Assembly (NCBI GenBank): GCA_963829135.1
Contig: CAWHHO010000005.1
Span: 868,001-932,000 of the forward strand
From: Kumtagia sp963829135
GTDB taxonomy: Bacteria; Pseudomonadota; Alphaproteobacteria; Rhizobiales; Rhizobiaceae
Direction of reading: 5' to 3'
Length of the DNA stretch: 64,000 nt
The notes beneath the pieces are model-generated. The model did no database searches and was not told the DNA's origin. It saw nothing but the letters and a program-made list of their open reading frames with translations. Shown piece by piece: positions 56,941 through 64,000 of this stretch. Made by a program: the position numbers and the translations under genes. Numbering within the stretch: position 1 is the first letter of the stretch; every line of letters begins with the position of its first letter.

Positions 56941-57414
56941 ATGAACCGTGTGCTGAAATCCGCCGCGCTTGGCCTCGCTGTCACGGCGACGATGCTTTCG
57001 GTCTTGCCATCGGCCGAAGCCGGTGATCGCTGGAACAATCGTCACGGAAACTATAATCGCCACTACAATGGCGGGTATTATCGCCATGGCAACAATGGCG
57101 ATCTGGTGGCGGCCGGTGTTCTCGGTCTTGCCGTAGGCGCTTTGGTGGCCGGTGCTGCGACCGCTCCACCGCGACAGTACTACGAGCCTGCCTACCGAGA
57201 TTATCCGCCGCCTCCGCCTCGCGCATATCGCCGCGCCTATATCGAAGAGCCGCGTGTCGTTGAAGAGCCGCGTGTCGTTTATGCCGAAGGCGCGCTCGAG
57301 CCATGGTCGCCGGAGTGGTACGACTATTGCCAGGATCGTTACCGTTCGTTCAACGCGCGCACCGGCACCTATACCGGTTACGATGGCGTGCAGCGTTTCT
57401 GCCAGGCGAACTGA
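56941..57414 (+). CDS. BA14K-family exported protein
   Basis: 157 aa. Signal peptide (MNRVLKSAALGLAVTATMLS, cleavage near AEA-GD). A His/Asn/Tyr/Gly-rich segment precedes a hydrophobic helix (LVAAGVLGLAVGALVAGAAT), a Pro/Tyr/Arg-rich part with a repeated VEEPRVV, and the BA14K end YCQDRYRSFNARTGTYTGYD with a final Cys. BA14K is an immunoreactive, lectin-like Brucella protein with relatives across Rhizobiales. It is probably an envelope protein. GAAGGAG lies upstream and a strong terminator follows. Confidence 0.88.
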   Translation: MNRVLKSAALGLAVTATMLSVLPSAEAGDRWNNRHGNYNRHYNGGYYRHGNNGDLVAAGVLGLAVGALVAGAATAPPRQYYEPAYRDYPPPPPRAYRRAYIEEPRVVEEPRVVYAEGALEPWSPEWYDYCQDRYRSFNARTGTYTGYDGVQRFCQAN

Positions 57415-57435
57415 AGTTCCTAGATCGAAGTCGGG

Positions 57436-57460
57436 AGCGGCATCGCGGTGCCGCTTTTTT
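57436..57460 (+). terminator. Terminator of the BA14K gene
   Basis: AGCGGCA-tcgcgg-TGCCGCT followed by six T. A classical intrinsic terminator 21 bp after the stop. Confidence 0.85.
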
Positions 57461-57492
57461 CTTCGACCGCGGCGCGCCCTGGTAAATCCAGC

Positions 57493-58134
57493 TCAAACCA
57501 AAAATGGATTGCCGCGGCGTTCGTCGCCAAAGCGGCTGCCGGGACCATGGCCGCAGATAAAGCCTATGTCATCGCCAAGCGGCAGGAGCTTTTCCTTGAT
57601 CGACGAAATCAGCGCCGCGTGATCGCCACCGGGCAGATCCGTTCGGCCTACGGAACCGCGAAAGAGGACGTCGCCGACATGTGCAAACCGGGCGTCCCGG
57701 TTGAAAAAGACCACGTGGCCCGGCGCATGGCCCGGGCAATGCAAAACCTCGAACACATGAGCGCCGAAGGAAACCGTCTCGCCCTCTTCCAGGTAGCGGT
57801 CCGGCGTACAGTTGCGGACAGCTCCACCCAGGCCAAAACGCTCCGCCTGCTTTTCGAGGTTTTCCAGTAGCGATCTGTCGGCGTCATGCGGACCGACAAT
57901 GCCCACGCCAAGCGCATCCTTGAGATCCATCGCACCGCCGGCATGATCGATATGACCATGGGTAATCCAGATTTCCTTGATCGCCAGACCGTTGTCGCGG
58001 ATCGCAGCGAGAATGCGATCGACATCGCCGCCAGGATCGACGACCACGCCTTCCCTGGTCTCTTCATCAAATAGGATTGTGCAATTCTGTTCGAACGGCG
58101 TAACCGGGATGATCCCCGCGTTCAGCTTTCCCAT
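57493..58134 (-). CDS. MBL-fold metallo-hydrolase, YcbL/glyoxalase II-like
   Basis: 213 aa. Metal site THGHIDHAGG (HxHxDH), then HCPGHAPGHVVFF, GDVLFRGSVGRTDLPGG and CGHGPGSRFGDERRGNPF. The last segment is typical of YcbL-like type II glyoxalases, which hydrolyse thioesters such as S-lactoylglutathione. A cytoplasmic enzyme, standing alone. Confidence 0.9.
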   Translation of the reverse strand: MGKLNAGIIPVTPFEQNCTILFDEETREGVVVDPGGDVDRILAAIRDNGLAIKEIWITHGHIDHAGGAMDLKDALGVGIVGPHDADRSLLENLEKQAERFGLGGAVRNCTPDRYLEEGETVSFGAHVFEVLHCPGHAPGHVVFFNRDARFAHVGDVLFRGSVGRTDLPGGDHAALISSIKEKLLPLGDDIGFICGHGPGSRFGDERRGNPFLV

Positions 58135-58313
58135 TCAAGCCCCGCATCAGAACCGATCCAGCTTGCTTCTTCAATCCGGATCTCGATCTGCAACACAAGC
58201 AACACCGCAGCCGTCAGCAGCGAATTGCCGAACAGCTTGGTGGACGCCGCAAAACCTCGTTCGTCCACCAAACTCCTTCAAGCCGCCTTGGCGGCCCGAA
58301 GCGACCTGTAAAG

Positions 58314-58598
58314 TCAGGCTTTGTTCATCGACTTCATGACCATGCCGACGATCGCGGTCAGAATGCCGCCGCCGGCCAGGCCACCGATACCGTCGCCCAG
58401 CACTCCGGAAAGCGCGCCCTGGACGTTTGGATCGGTCAGCACATTGGTCAGGATCTGTCCACCGGCAACGCCGCCGATGACGCCCGATACGACTTTGGTC
58501 ACCGCGCTCATCGCGGCGTTTTTCATTGCGGCGCTGACGCCCAGGCCGCCGATGGCGCCGGTTACTGCTTGTATGATGATTGGAAGAAGCGCTTCCAT
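58314..58598 (-). CDS. Small Gly/Ala-rich hydrophobic protein
   Basis: 94 aa from ATG 58598 (MEALLPIIIQAVTGAIGGLG). Almost the whole chain is Gly, Ala, Val and Ile with repeats such as GVIGGVAGGQ and GGLAGGGILTAIVGM. It probably inserts in or associates with membranes, in the manner of glycine-zipper proteins. Similar proteins occur across rhizobia; function unknown. Confidence 0.7.
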   Translation of the reverse strand: MEALLPIIIQAVTGAIGGLGVSAAMKNAAMSAVTKVVSGVIGGVAGGQILTNVLTDPNVQGALSGVLGDGIGGLAGGGILTAIVGMVMKSMNKA

Positions 58599-58752
58599 GT
58601 CCCAAATTTCCCTCATTAGCACCGGCACGTGCCGGCACGGCGAGAGAGACTCCGATTTGTAGCTTCAGTCAACTTATCAGTGAACAAATCGAGAAAAATG
58701 TGCCGCCTTCCCCTAATATCGTTCAATTTTCCTGGTTGATTCCACTTGCTTA

Positions 58753-59646
58753 CTACTCGGCGGCAATTGCGCGGCTGGGCAACACGGCTGCCGAATAGTC
58801 ATTCATCAGCGACTTCACGATTTCGCCGACCTCGAAATTGTAAGGTCCGATTTCCGAGACCGGCGTCACCTCCGCAGCAGTGCCCGTCAGGAAGCACTGC
58901 TCGAAGCCGGCAAGTTCGTCCTCCCTGATGATCCGCTCATTGACCTCGATGCCGCGACGGCGGGCAAGTTCGATCACGGTCTGTCGCGTGATGCCATTCA
59001 GGAAGCAATCAGCAAGCGGCGTATGGATCTTGCCGTCTTTCACGAAGAATATGTTGGCGCCGGTGGCTTCCGCGACATAGCCGCGCCAGTCGAACATCAA
59101 TGCGTCCGCATACCCCTTGGCCTCCGCGGCATGCTTTGACAGGGTGCAGATCATGTAGAGACCGGCGGCCTTGGCGCGCGAGGGCGCGGTGCGCGGGTCA
59201 GGCCGGCGGTATTCGGCGATATCGAGGCGGATGCCCTTGAGCTTCTGGGCCGGATCGAAATAGCTCGGCCACTGCCAGATGGCGATTGCGCAGTTGATCT
59301 TGTTGCTCTGGGCGGCAACACCCATCTGCTCGCTGCCGCGCCAGGCGATCGGCCGCACATAGGCATCGCTAAAACCCTGTTTCCGCAGAAGCTCGCGGCA
59401 CGCTGCGTCAATCTCTGCAACTGACCACGGAATGGTAAACCCCAGGATGCGCGCGGATTCGTGAAGGCGCTGCGTATGCTCGGTGAGCTTGAAGATTTCG
59501 CCGCCATACGCTCGCTCGCCTTCAAATACGGCGCTGGCATAGTGCAGTCCATGGGTCAGCACGTGAATTTTGGCGTCGCCCCATTTGACGAATTCGCCGT
59601 TCATCCAGATAAAGCCGTCAAGCTGGTCGAAAGGAACGGATGCCAT
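58753..59646 (-). CDS. ilvE: Branched-chain amino acid aminotransferase
   Basis: 297 aa, fold type IV PLP enzyme for the last step of Val, Leu and Ile synthesis. HVLTHGLHYASAVFEGERAY, YVRPIAWRG, AGLYMICTLSKHAAEAKGYA (PLP Lys region) and TGTAAEVTPVSEIG are all present. Divergent from the MarR/response-regulator pair, an order that recurs in rhizobia. Confidence 0.93.
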   Translation of the reverse strand: MASVPFDQLDGFIWMNGEFVKWGDAKIHVLTHGLHYASAVFEGERAYGGEIFKLTEHTQRLHESARILGFTIPWSVAEIDAACRELLRKQGFSDAYVRPIAWRGSEQMGVAAQSNKINCAIAIWQWPSYFDPAQKLKGIRLDIAEYRRPDPRTAPSRAKAAGLYMICTLSKHAAEAKGYADALMFDWRGYVAEATGANIFFVKDGKIHTPLADCFLNGITRQTVIELARRRGIEVNERIIREDELAGFEQCFLTGTAAEVTPVSEIGPYNFEVGEIVKSLMNDYSAAVLPSRAIAAE

Positions 59647-59767
59647 TTTTTCGCCTCCCTGGGCCGAAGCCCCGTTTTGCTTTTGCGAAGGCCGGCGGCC
59701 GCGCCGTCCATACGGAGAAGATTAGGGCTGCACGAGCGTCTAGGCAAACTCTGAAAAGAACGAGAAA

Positions 59768-59806
59768 TCGTGCAAATCTTTCCTTTTCGTTCGCAATCGT
59801 TCGCAA
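59768..59806. promoter_or_regulatory. Tandem direct repeats between ilvE and the MarR gene
   Basis: TCGTTCGCAA occurs twice head to tail (59787-59796, 59797-59806). A related TCGTGCAAAT lies at 59768-59777. Direct repeats with about one helical turn between them are typical OmpR-type operators, so the adjacent response regulator may bind here. Inference only. Confidence 0.4.
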
Positions 59807-59863
59807 AGCTTGGCAAAAATTACTGACAACGGAAAAATAAGTCAATAACACTGACGTATTTTT

Positions 59864-60418
59864 ATGATGACTAGGACATGTATGGCAGCTCGAGCACCAA
59901 ACGCCGCCACGAAACCGATCCGAACCCCGCTCAGCCGCGAGGATGGTATCGATCTGTCCATCATCGAACTGTTTTTCTTTGCGTATCGCGACTTCACATC
60001 CGATCCTGATCAGATCCTGGAAACATACGGCTTTGGCCGGGCCCATCATCGGGTTCTGCATTTCGTCAACCGTAAGCCTGGGCTGACCGTGGCAGAATTG
60101 CTTGAAGTGCTGCAGATCACCAAGCAGAGCCTCGCCCGTGTGCTCAAGCAGTTGATCGATGGGGGGCACATCCTCCAGGTGCCAGGTCCTCGCGATCGCC
60201 GTCAGCGCGAACTCTATCCAACACCGCAGGGCAGACAGCTTGCGCTTGATCTCGCGCGGCCACAGTCGCGCCGCATCGAGGCAGCATTGAAAGCGATCAG
60301 GGGCGAGGATCGCAGGGCCGTCGAGGGATTTCTCAAGGCCATGGTGAACACCGAGCTCCGGCCGCAGATCGACCTGCTCGGCAACGGTCACGCGACGGAT
60401 GCAGGCGAGGAGAGCTAG
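59864..60418 (+). CDS. MarR-family protein, PetP-like
   Basis: 184 aa from ATG 59864 (a second ATG follows at once). Winged helix: HHRVLHFVNRKPGLTVAELL, ITKQSLARVLKQLIDGGHIL, then DRRQRELYPTPQGRQLALDL. Two bases before the response-regulator ATG, so an operon. The MarR plus OmpR-type pair recalls PetP-PetR of Rhodobacter capsulatus, which is linked to cytochrome bc1 expression. Confidence 0.88.
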   Translation: MMTRTCMAARAPNAATKPIRTPLSREDGIDLSIIELFFFAYRDFTSDPDQILETYGFGRAHHRVLHFVNRKPGLTVAELLEVLQITKQSLARVLKQLIDGGHILQVPGPRDRRQRELYPTPQGRQLALDLARPQSRRIEAALKAIRGEDRRAVEGFLKAMVNTELRPQIDLLGNGHATDAGEES

Positions 60419-60420
60419 CA

Positions 60421-61125
60421 ATGCCGGATACCAGCAACCCCCCGGACGACGATGCCCCCCATATCCTGGTCGTCGACGACGACACGCGCATCCGCAACCT
60501 TCTGAGGCAGTTCCTTACCGAGAACGGCTTCCGCATCACGGTCGCCGGCAATGCGGATGAAGCAAGGCGGCAGCTTGCCGGCCTCGATTTCGATCTGCTT
60601 ATCCTCGACGTGATGATGCCGGGTGAATCCGGTGTCGAGCTGACGAAGTCGCTGCGGGCGCAAAAGACCGTCCCTATCCTGATGCTGACGGCTTTGTCGG
60701 AGACCGACAGCCGCATCTCGGGGCTTGAGGCCGGGGCTGACGATTACCTGCCGAAGCCATTCGATCCGCGTGAACTCATCCTTCGCATCAACAATATCCT
60801 GCGCCGGGGTGGCCCGGCGACGACACCGAAGGTCGAGCAGCTGGTTTTTGGTCCCTATACTTTCCAGATCGCGAGGCGCGAGCTGAAGAAGGGTGGCGAG
60901 CCGCTGAAACTGACCGATCGCGAGCAGGAAATCCTGGCGATTTTCGCGGCGCGTGCCGGCGAGACGATCCCTCGTCACGAACTGGTGGCCGGCAAATCCG
61001 ACGTCAGCGAGCGCACAATCGATGTGCAGATCAACCGCTTGCGCCGGAAGATCGAACGCGACCCGGCAAACCCGATCTGGCTGCAGACGGTGCGCGGCGT
61101 CGGCTACAGGTTGAGCGTCGAGTAG
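60421..61125 (+). CDS. OmpR-family response regulator, PetR-like
   Basis: 234 aa. Receiver domain with the phospho-acceptor Asp in LLILDVMMPGESGVEL, the Thr in LMLTAL and Lys in LPKPFDPREL; then a winged-helix effector (LTDREQEILAIFAARAGETI; VSERTIDVQINRLRRKIERD). Coupled to the MarR gene. No kinase gene is adjacent. Its stop is 3 bp from that of the convergent chrA. Confidence 0.93.
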   Translation: MPDTSNPPDDDAPHILVVDDDTRIRNLLRQFLTENGFRITVAGNADEARRQLAGLDFDLLILDVMMPGESGVELTKSLRAQKTVPILMLTALSETDSRISGLEAGADDYLPKPFDPRELILRINNILRRGGPATTPKVEQLVFGPYTFQIARRELKKGGEPLKLTDREQEILAIFAARAGETIPRHELVAGKSDVSERTIDVQINRLRRKIERDPANPIWLQTVRGVGYRLSVE

Positions 61126-61128
61126 CCG

Positions 61129-62457
61129 CTAGCCCGCAAGCAGCGCCCCGGCCATTGCGGAAGCCGCCAGCACCACGATCATGTTCGCCTTGAAGCGCAG
61201 CAGTGCAACTCCTGCGGCCAGCGCAATGACGCACGCAACCCAATCGAACGATGACATGTTCGGACGGGGCAGAACAAAGATGCCGAAAGTGGCTTCGCCG
61301 ACCTCGCCGAAGAGCACATGCAGGCCGAACCAAACAGCGAGGTTCGCGATGATACCGACGATTGCCGCGGTGACCGCAGCAAGCGCGGCGGTAAGCCAGC
61401 GTATCGTGCGGATCGTCTCGACATAGGGCGCCCCGACGAAGATCCAGAGGAAGCAGGGCACAAACGTAAACCAGAGCGTCACGACCGCCCCGACCAGACC
61501 GCCAAACAGCGGATCGAACCCGGAAAGCCGCGCGCCGCCGAGGAAACCAACATAGACCAGTACCAGGATCAGCGGCCCCGGCGTTGTCTCGGCAAGACCA
61601 AGCCCAGTTAGCATCTCGTCCGGTTTCAGCCATCCGTAGGTCTCTACGGCTTGCTGGGCGACATAGGCCAGCACGGCATAGGCGCCGCCAAAGGTCACGG
61701 TCGCCATTTTCGAGAAGAACACGGCCTCGGCCACGAAAACATGCCGCGAGCCAAAGGTTGCGACCAGCACAAGCAACGGGGCGAACCAGATTGCGAGCCA
61801 CATTGCCAGTGAGCCGAAAAGCCGGGAAGCGCTCGGCCTTGCCCATTGCGGCACGATGACCGACACTTCCGCCATCCGATCCGTTGAGCCGGAACTGGAT
61901 GCGCCAAGTCGGGTCCAAAGCGCGCCGAACATCGCAGCGGCCAGCACGATCAGGGGAAACGGCAGCTTCAGAAAGGCAATCGCCACGAATGCCGCGATCG
62001 CGAGGCCGACGTCAGCACGGCTCTTCAGCGCCCGCCGCGCCACTTTTACCAACGCTTCCAGAACGACGGCCAGGACAGCCGCCTTCAACCCAAACAGAAG
62101 CCCTTGCACGATAGGCACATGGCCGTAGTGAAGATAGATTATCGACAGCGCCGTGATGACCACAGCGCCCGGCAGGAGGAAAAGCAGCCCGGCAATCAGC
62201 CCTCCGCGCACGCCATGCATCAGCCAGCCCGAATAGGTGGCAAGCTGCATTGCCTCCGGGCCCGGCAGAAGCATGCAATAGTTAAGCGCATGCAGGAACC
62301 GCTTCTCGTCCAGCCAACGCTTTTCATCGACCAGCACGCGGTGCATGAGCGCGATCTGCCCCGCCGGGCCGCCGAACGAAAGCACTCCGATCTTGGCAAA
62401 GACACGCGTGGCGTCGACAAGCGAGACAGGTTGTGAGGGGTGTGTCTGAGCCGTCAT
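61129..62457 (-). CDS. chrA: Chromate efflux transporter ChrA
   Basis: 442 aa from ATG 62457; ATG 62463 is an equal alternative. Two homologous membrane halves (long-chain CHR family), with FGGPAGQIALMHR and PGPEAMQLATYSGWL in the first and FGGAYAVLAYVAQQAV with TTPGPLILVLVYVGFLGG in the second. Exports chromate using the membrane potential. No chrB regulator is nearby, so it may be a housekeeping paralog with another anion as substrate. Confidence 0.9.
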   Translation of the reverse strand: MTAQTHPSQPVSLVDATRVFAKIGVLSFGGPAGQIALMHRVLVDEKRWLDEKRFLHALNYCMLLPGPEAMQLATYSGWLMHGVRGGLIAGLLFLLPGAVVITALSIIYLHYGHVPIVQGLLFGLKAAVLAVVLEALVKVARRALKSRADVGLAIAAFVAIAFLKLPFPLIVLAAAMFGALWTRLGASSSGSTDRMAEVSVIVPQWARPSASRLFGSLAMWLAIWFAPLLVLVATFGSRHVFVAEAVFFSKMATVTFGGAYAVLAYVAQQAVETYGWLKPDEMLTGLGLAETTPGPLILVLVYVGFLGGARLSGFDPLFGGLVGAVVTLWFTFVPCFLWIFVGAPYVETIRTIRWLTAALAAVTAAIVGIIANLAVWFGLHVLFGEVGEATFGIFVLPRPNMSSFDWVACVIALAAGVALLRFKANMIVVLAASAMAGALLAG

Positions 62458-62584
62458 CTGCATAGCGATAGCGGCTGCCCAGGCGCCATTCAACGCAATA
62501 CACCGTCAAGCTGATCGGATCATCTATACAGTTCGCCTCACGGGCAGAAATCATCTACCATGGCGGCAAACACGGGAGGGTCTC

Positions 62585-62788
62585 ATGTCGATCGAAGAGC
62601 GCATAAAGCGCATAGAAGATGCGATCAGGACCGCGATCGAAAATCGCGACTGGCTCAGGTCGGAGGAATGGCGCGAGCACCGCGATGCGAACGAAGATCT
62701 CGGCGACCATCTCGACGAGGCGATCGAACAGCACGACCGCAATATAGAAACCTACCAGAATATCCTGGCGACACTGAGAGCGCGCTGA
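62585..62788 (+). CDS. Small highly charged helical protein
   Basis: 67 aa behind a very good GGGAGGG ribosome-binding site. MSIEERIKRIEDAIRTAIEN, then EEWREHRDANEDLGDHLDEA and a helical tail. It looks like one long helix pair with many Glu, Arg, Asp and His residues. No family was recognised. Confidence 0.65.
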   Translation: MSIEERIKRIEDAIRTAIENRDWLRSEEWREHRDANEDLGDHLDEAIEQHDRNIETYQNILATLRAR

Positions 62789-62947
62789 GCCGCCTGCGCG
62801 CCCTTGGCTTCCGCGCCATATTTCCCCAACTGCCCGCAGCGGCTTGCCCGTTGCGCTGCCACGCATTAGGAAGCGTCGGATTATGCAATTGCGTGGCGGT
62901 TTGCTCGATATGGGCCGTTTGTCCGCGCCGGCGACGAAAGTATTCCC

Positions 62948-64000
62948 ATGACTGACTTTGACGCGATGGCGCGACCGCTGGCGGCGGCGTTGAAAACCCG
63001 TGGCTACGAGACGCTCACTCCGGTGCAGCATGCCATGCTTGAGGCTGGCAACCAGAACGCCGACCTGCTGGTCTCGGCCCAGACCGGTTCCGGCAAGACG
63101 GTCGCCTTCGGCATCGCGATTGCGCCCACGCTTCTCGATGGCGCGGAACGCTTCGCGCCGGCCGCCACGCCACTCGCCCTCGTTGTTGCGCCGACGCGCG
63201 AACTCGCCGTGCAGGTTCGCCGCGAACTGGAATGGCTTTTCCGCGAAACCGGCGCCAGGCTCGCTTCCTGCGTCGGCGGTATGGATATGCGCACCGAGCG
63301 CCGTGCGCTTGGCGAAGGCGCGCATATCGTGGTTGGAACGCCCGGCCGCCTGCGCGATCACATCACACGCGGTTCGCTCGACATGGTATCGCTACGAGCG
63401 ATCGTTCTCGACGAGGCCGACGAGATGCTCGACCTCGGCTTCCGCGACGACCTCGAATTCATCCTCGCCGCCGCTCCCGACGAGCGGCGCACATTGATGT
63501 TCTCAGCCACCGTTCCGAACCAGATCGCACAGCTTGCCAAGCGCTTCCAGCGCGACGCGCTGCGCATCACCGTTGCCGGCGAAAGCAGCCAGCACAGCGA
63601 TATCGAGTATCAGCAGATCCTCGTCGCGCCGGCCGATCGCGAGAACGCGATTATCAATACCCTGCTGTTTTTCGATTCCCAGAACACCATCGTTTTCTGC
63701 CACACGCGCGAAGCGGTAAAGCATCTGGCGAGCCGACTGGGGAACCGCGGCTTTCCGGTGGTCGCGCTCTCGGGCGAACTCAGCCAGGCCGAGCGCACCA
63801 ATGCGCTTCAATCGATGCGAGACGGACGCGCCCGCGTCTGCGTGGCGACCGACGTGGCGGCGCGCGGCATCGATCTGCCGAATCTCGACCTTGTCATTCA
63901 CGCCGACCTGCCTTCAAACCCCGATACGCTGCTGCATCGTAGCGGCCGCACGGGCCGCGCTGGCCGCAAGGGCATTTGCACGCTTATCGTGCCGTTTCAC
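62948..64000 (+). CDS. DEAD-box RNA helicase, cut by the window edge
   Basis: 351 codons from ATG 62948 to the edge without a stop. Q-motif RGYETLTPVQ, motif I AQTGSGKT, Ia PTRELA, TPGR, II DEAD, III SAT, then VFCHTREAVKHLASRLG, V ATDVAARGID and VI HRSGRTGRAG. The missing 3' end should hold a DbpA-type RNA-binding domain and a basic tail. It unwinds RNA, probably in ribosome assembly or cold adaptation. Confidence 0.95.
   Translation, partial: MTDFDAMARPLAAALKTRGYETLTPVQHAMLEAGNQNADLLVSAQTGSGKTVAFGIAIAPTLLDGAERFAPAATPLALVVAPTRELAVQVRRELEWLFRETGARLASCVGGMDMRTERRALGEGAHIVVGTPGRLRDHITRGSLDMVSLRAIVLDEADEMLDLGFRDDLEFILAAAPDERRTLMFSATVPNQIAQLAKRFQRDALRITVAGESSQHSDIEYQQILVAPADRENAIINTLLFFDSQNTIVFCHTREAVKHLASRLGNRGFPVVALSGELSQAERTNALQSMRDGRARVCVATDVAARGIDLPNLDLVIHADLPSNPDTLLHRSGRTGRAGRKGICTLIVPFH

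Overview
The window reads as chromosomal DNA of a GC-rich alphaproteobacterium of the order Rhizobiales, most like the Mesorhizobium/Phyllobacteriaceae group. Evidence: an lsrB-trxB-lrp-lpsB-greA neighbourhood like that known from Sinorhizobium, a UvrB with long N- and C-terminal extensions, BA14K, DUF559, YbjN and extensin-like proteins typical of rhizobia, RIME-like palindromic repeats, and alphaproteobacterial promoter spacing. No rRNA, tRNA, phage integrase, transposase or CRISPR array was seen.

Layout. 0-6.5 kb: a candidate anti-Shine-Dalgarno sRNA, lsrB, trxB, an Lrp regulator with a coupled unknown gene, a surface-polysaccharide glycosyltransferase pair (lpsB is frameshifted), a RIME-like repeat and greA with an apparent leader attenuator. 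6.5-19.9 kb: periplasmic and housekeeping genes (PQQ-type sugar dehydrogenase, TPR proteins, two extensin-like proteins, M20 hydrolase, class III cyclase/TPR protein, CNNM/CorC protein, FMN reductase with divergent HxlR regulator, thioesterase). 20-24 kb: a broken catabolic block (VOC protein, GMC oxidoreductase, mandelate-racemase-like enzyme) with a DUF559 nuclease-like gene enclosed by inverted repeats. 24-32.5 kb: coiled-coil protein, membrane protein, broken DUF3137 protein, and a two-gene envelope module (lipoprotein plus large SH3/PG-binding/GH19 protein) full of single-base indels. 32.5-43.5 kb: uvrB, a toxin-antitoxin pair whose toxin has no start codon, desaturase, cysteine-synthase-like enzyme, lgt with a MidA-type methyltransferase, BMFP, YbjN, CsaA. 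43.6-55 kb: DUF4242, wHTH-TPR regulator, topoisomerase IB, glycosyltransferase, broken EnvZ-type kinase, zeta-like kinase behind prs, M24-like protein and pgeF, Kazal-repeat lipoprotein. 55-64 kb: two cold-shock genes around an AT-rich spacer, BA14K, an MBL hydrolase, ilvE divergent from a MarR/response-regulator pair, chrA and a DEAD-box helicase cut by the window edge.

Main cross-cutting observation: about nine genes carry single-base indels, some at very high density (roughly 14 in the 2.8 kb SH3/GH19 gene), while long conserved genes such as uvrB are clean. The reconstructed proteins show no in-frame nonsense changes, so residual sequencing error has to be weighed against real gene decay. 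The most promising biology: the DUF559 gene inside inverted repeats, the lipoprotein/SH3/GH19 module, the Kazal lipoprotein, the CCUCCUCCC sRNA, the repeated linear motif in the UvrB tail, and the toxin apparently silenced by one base.
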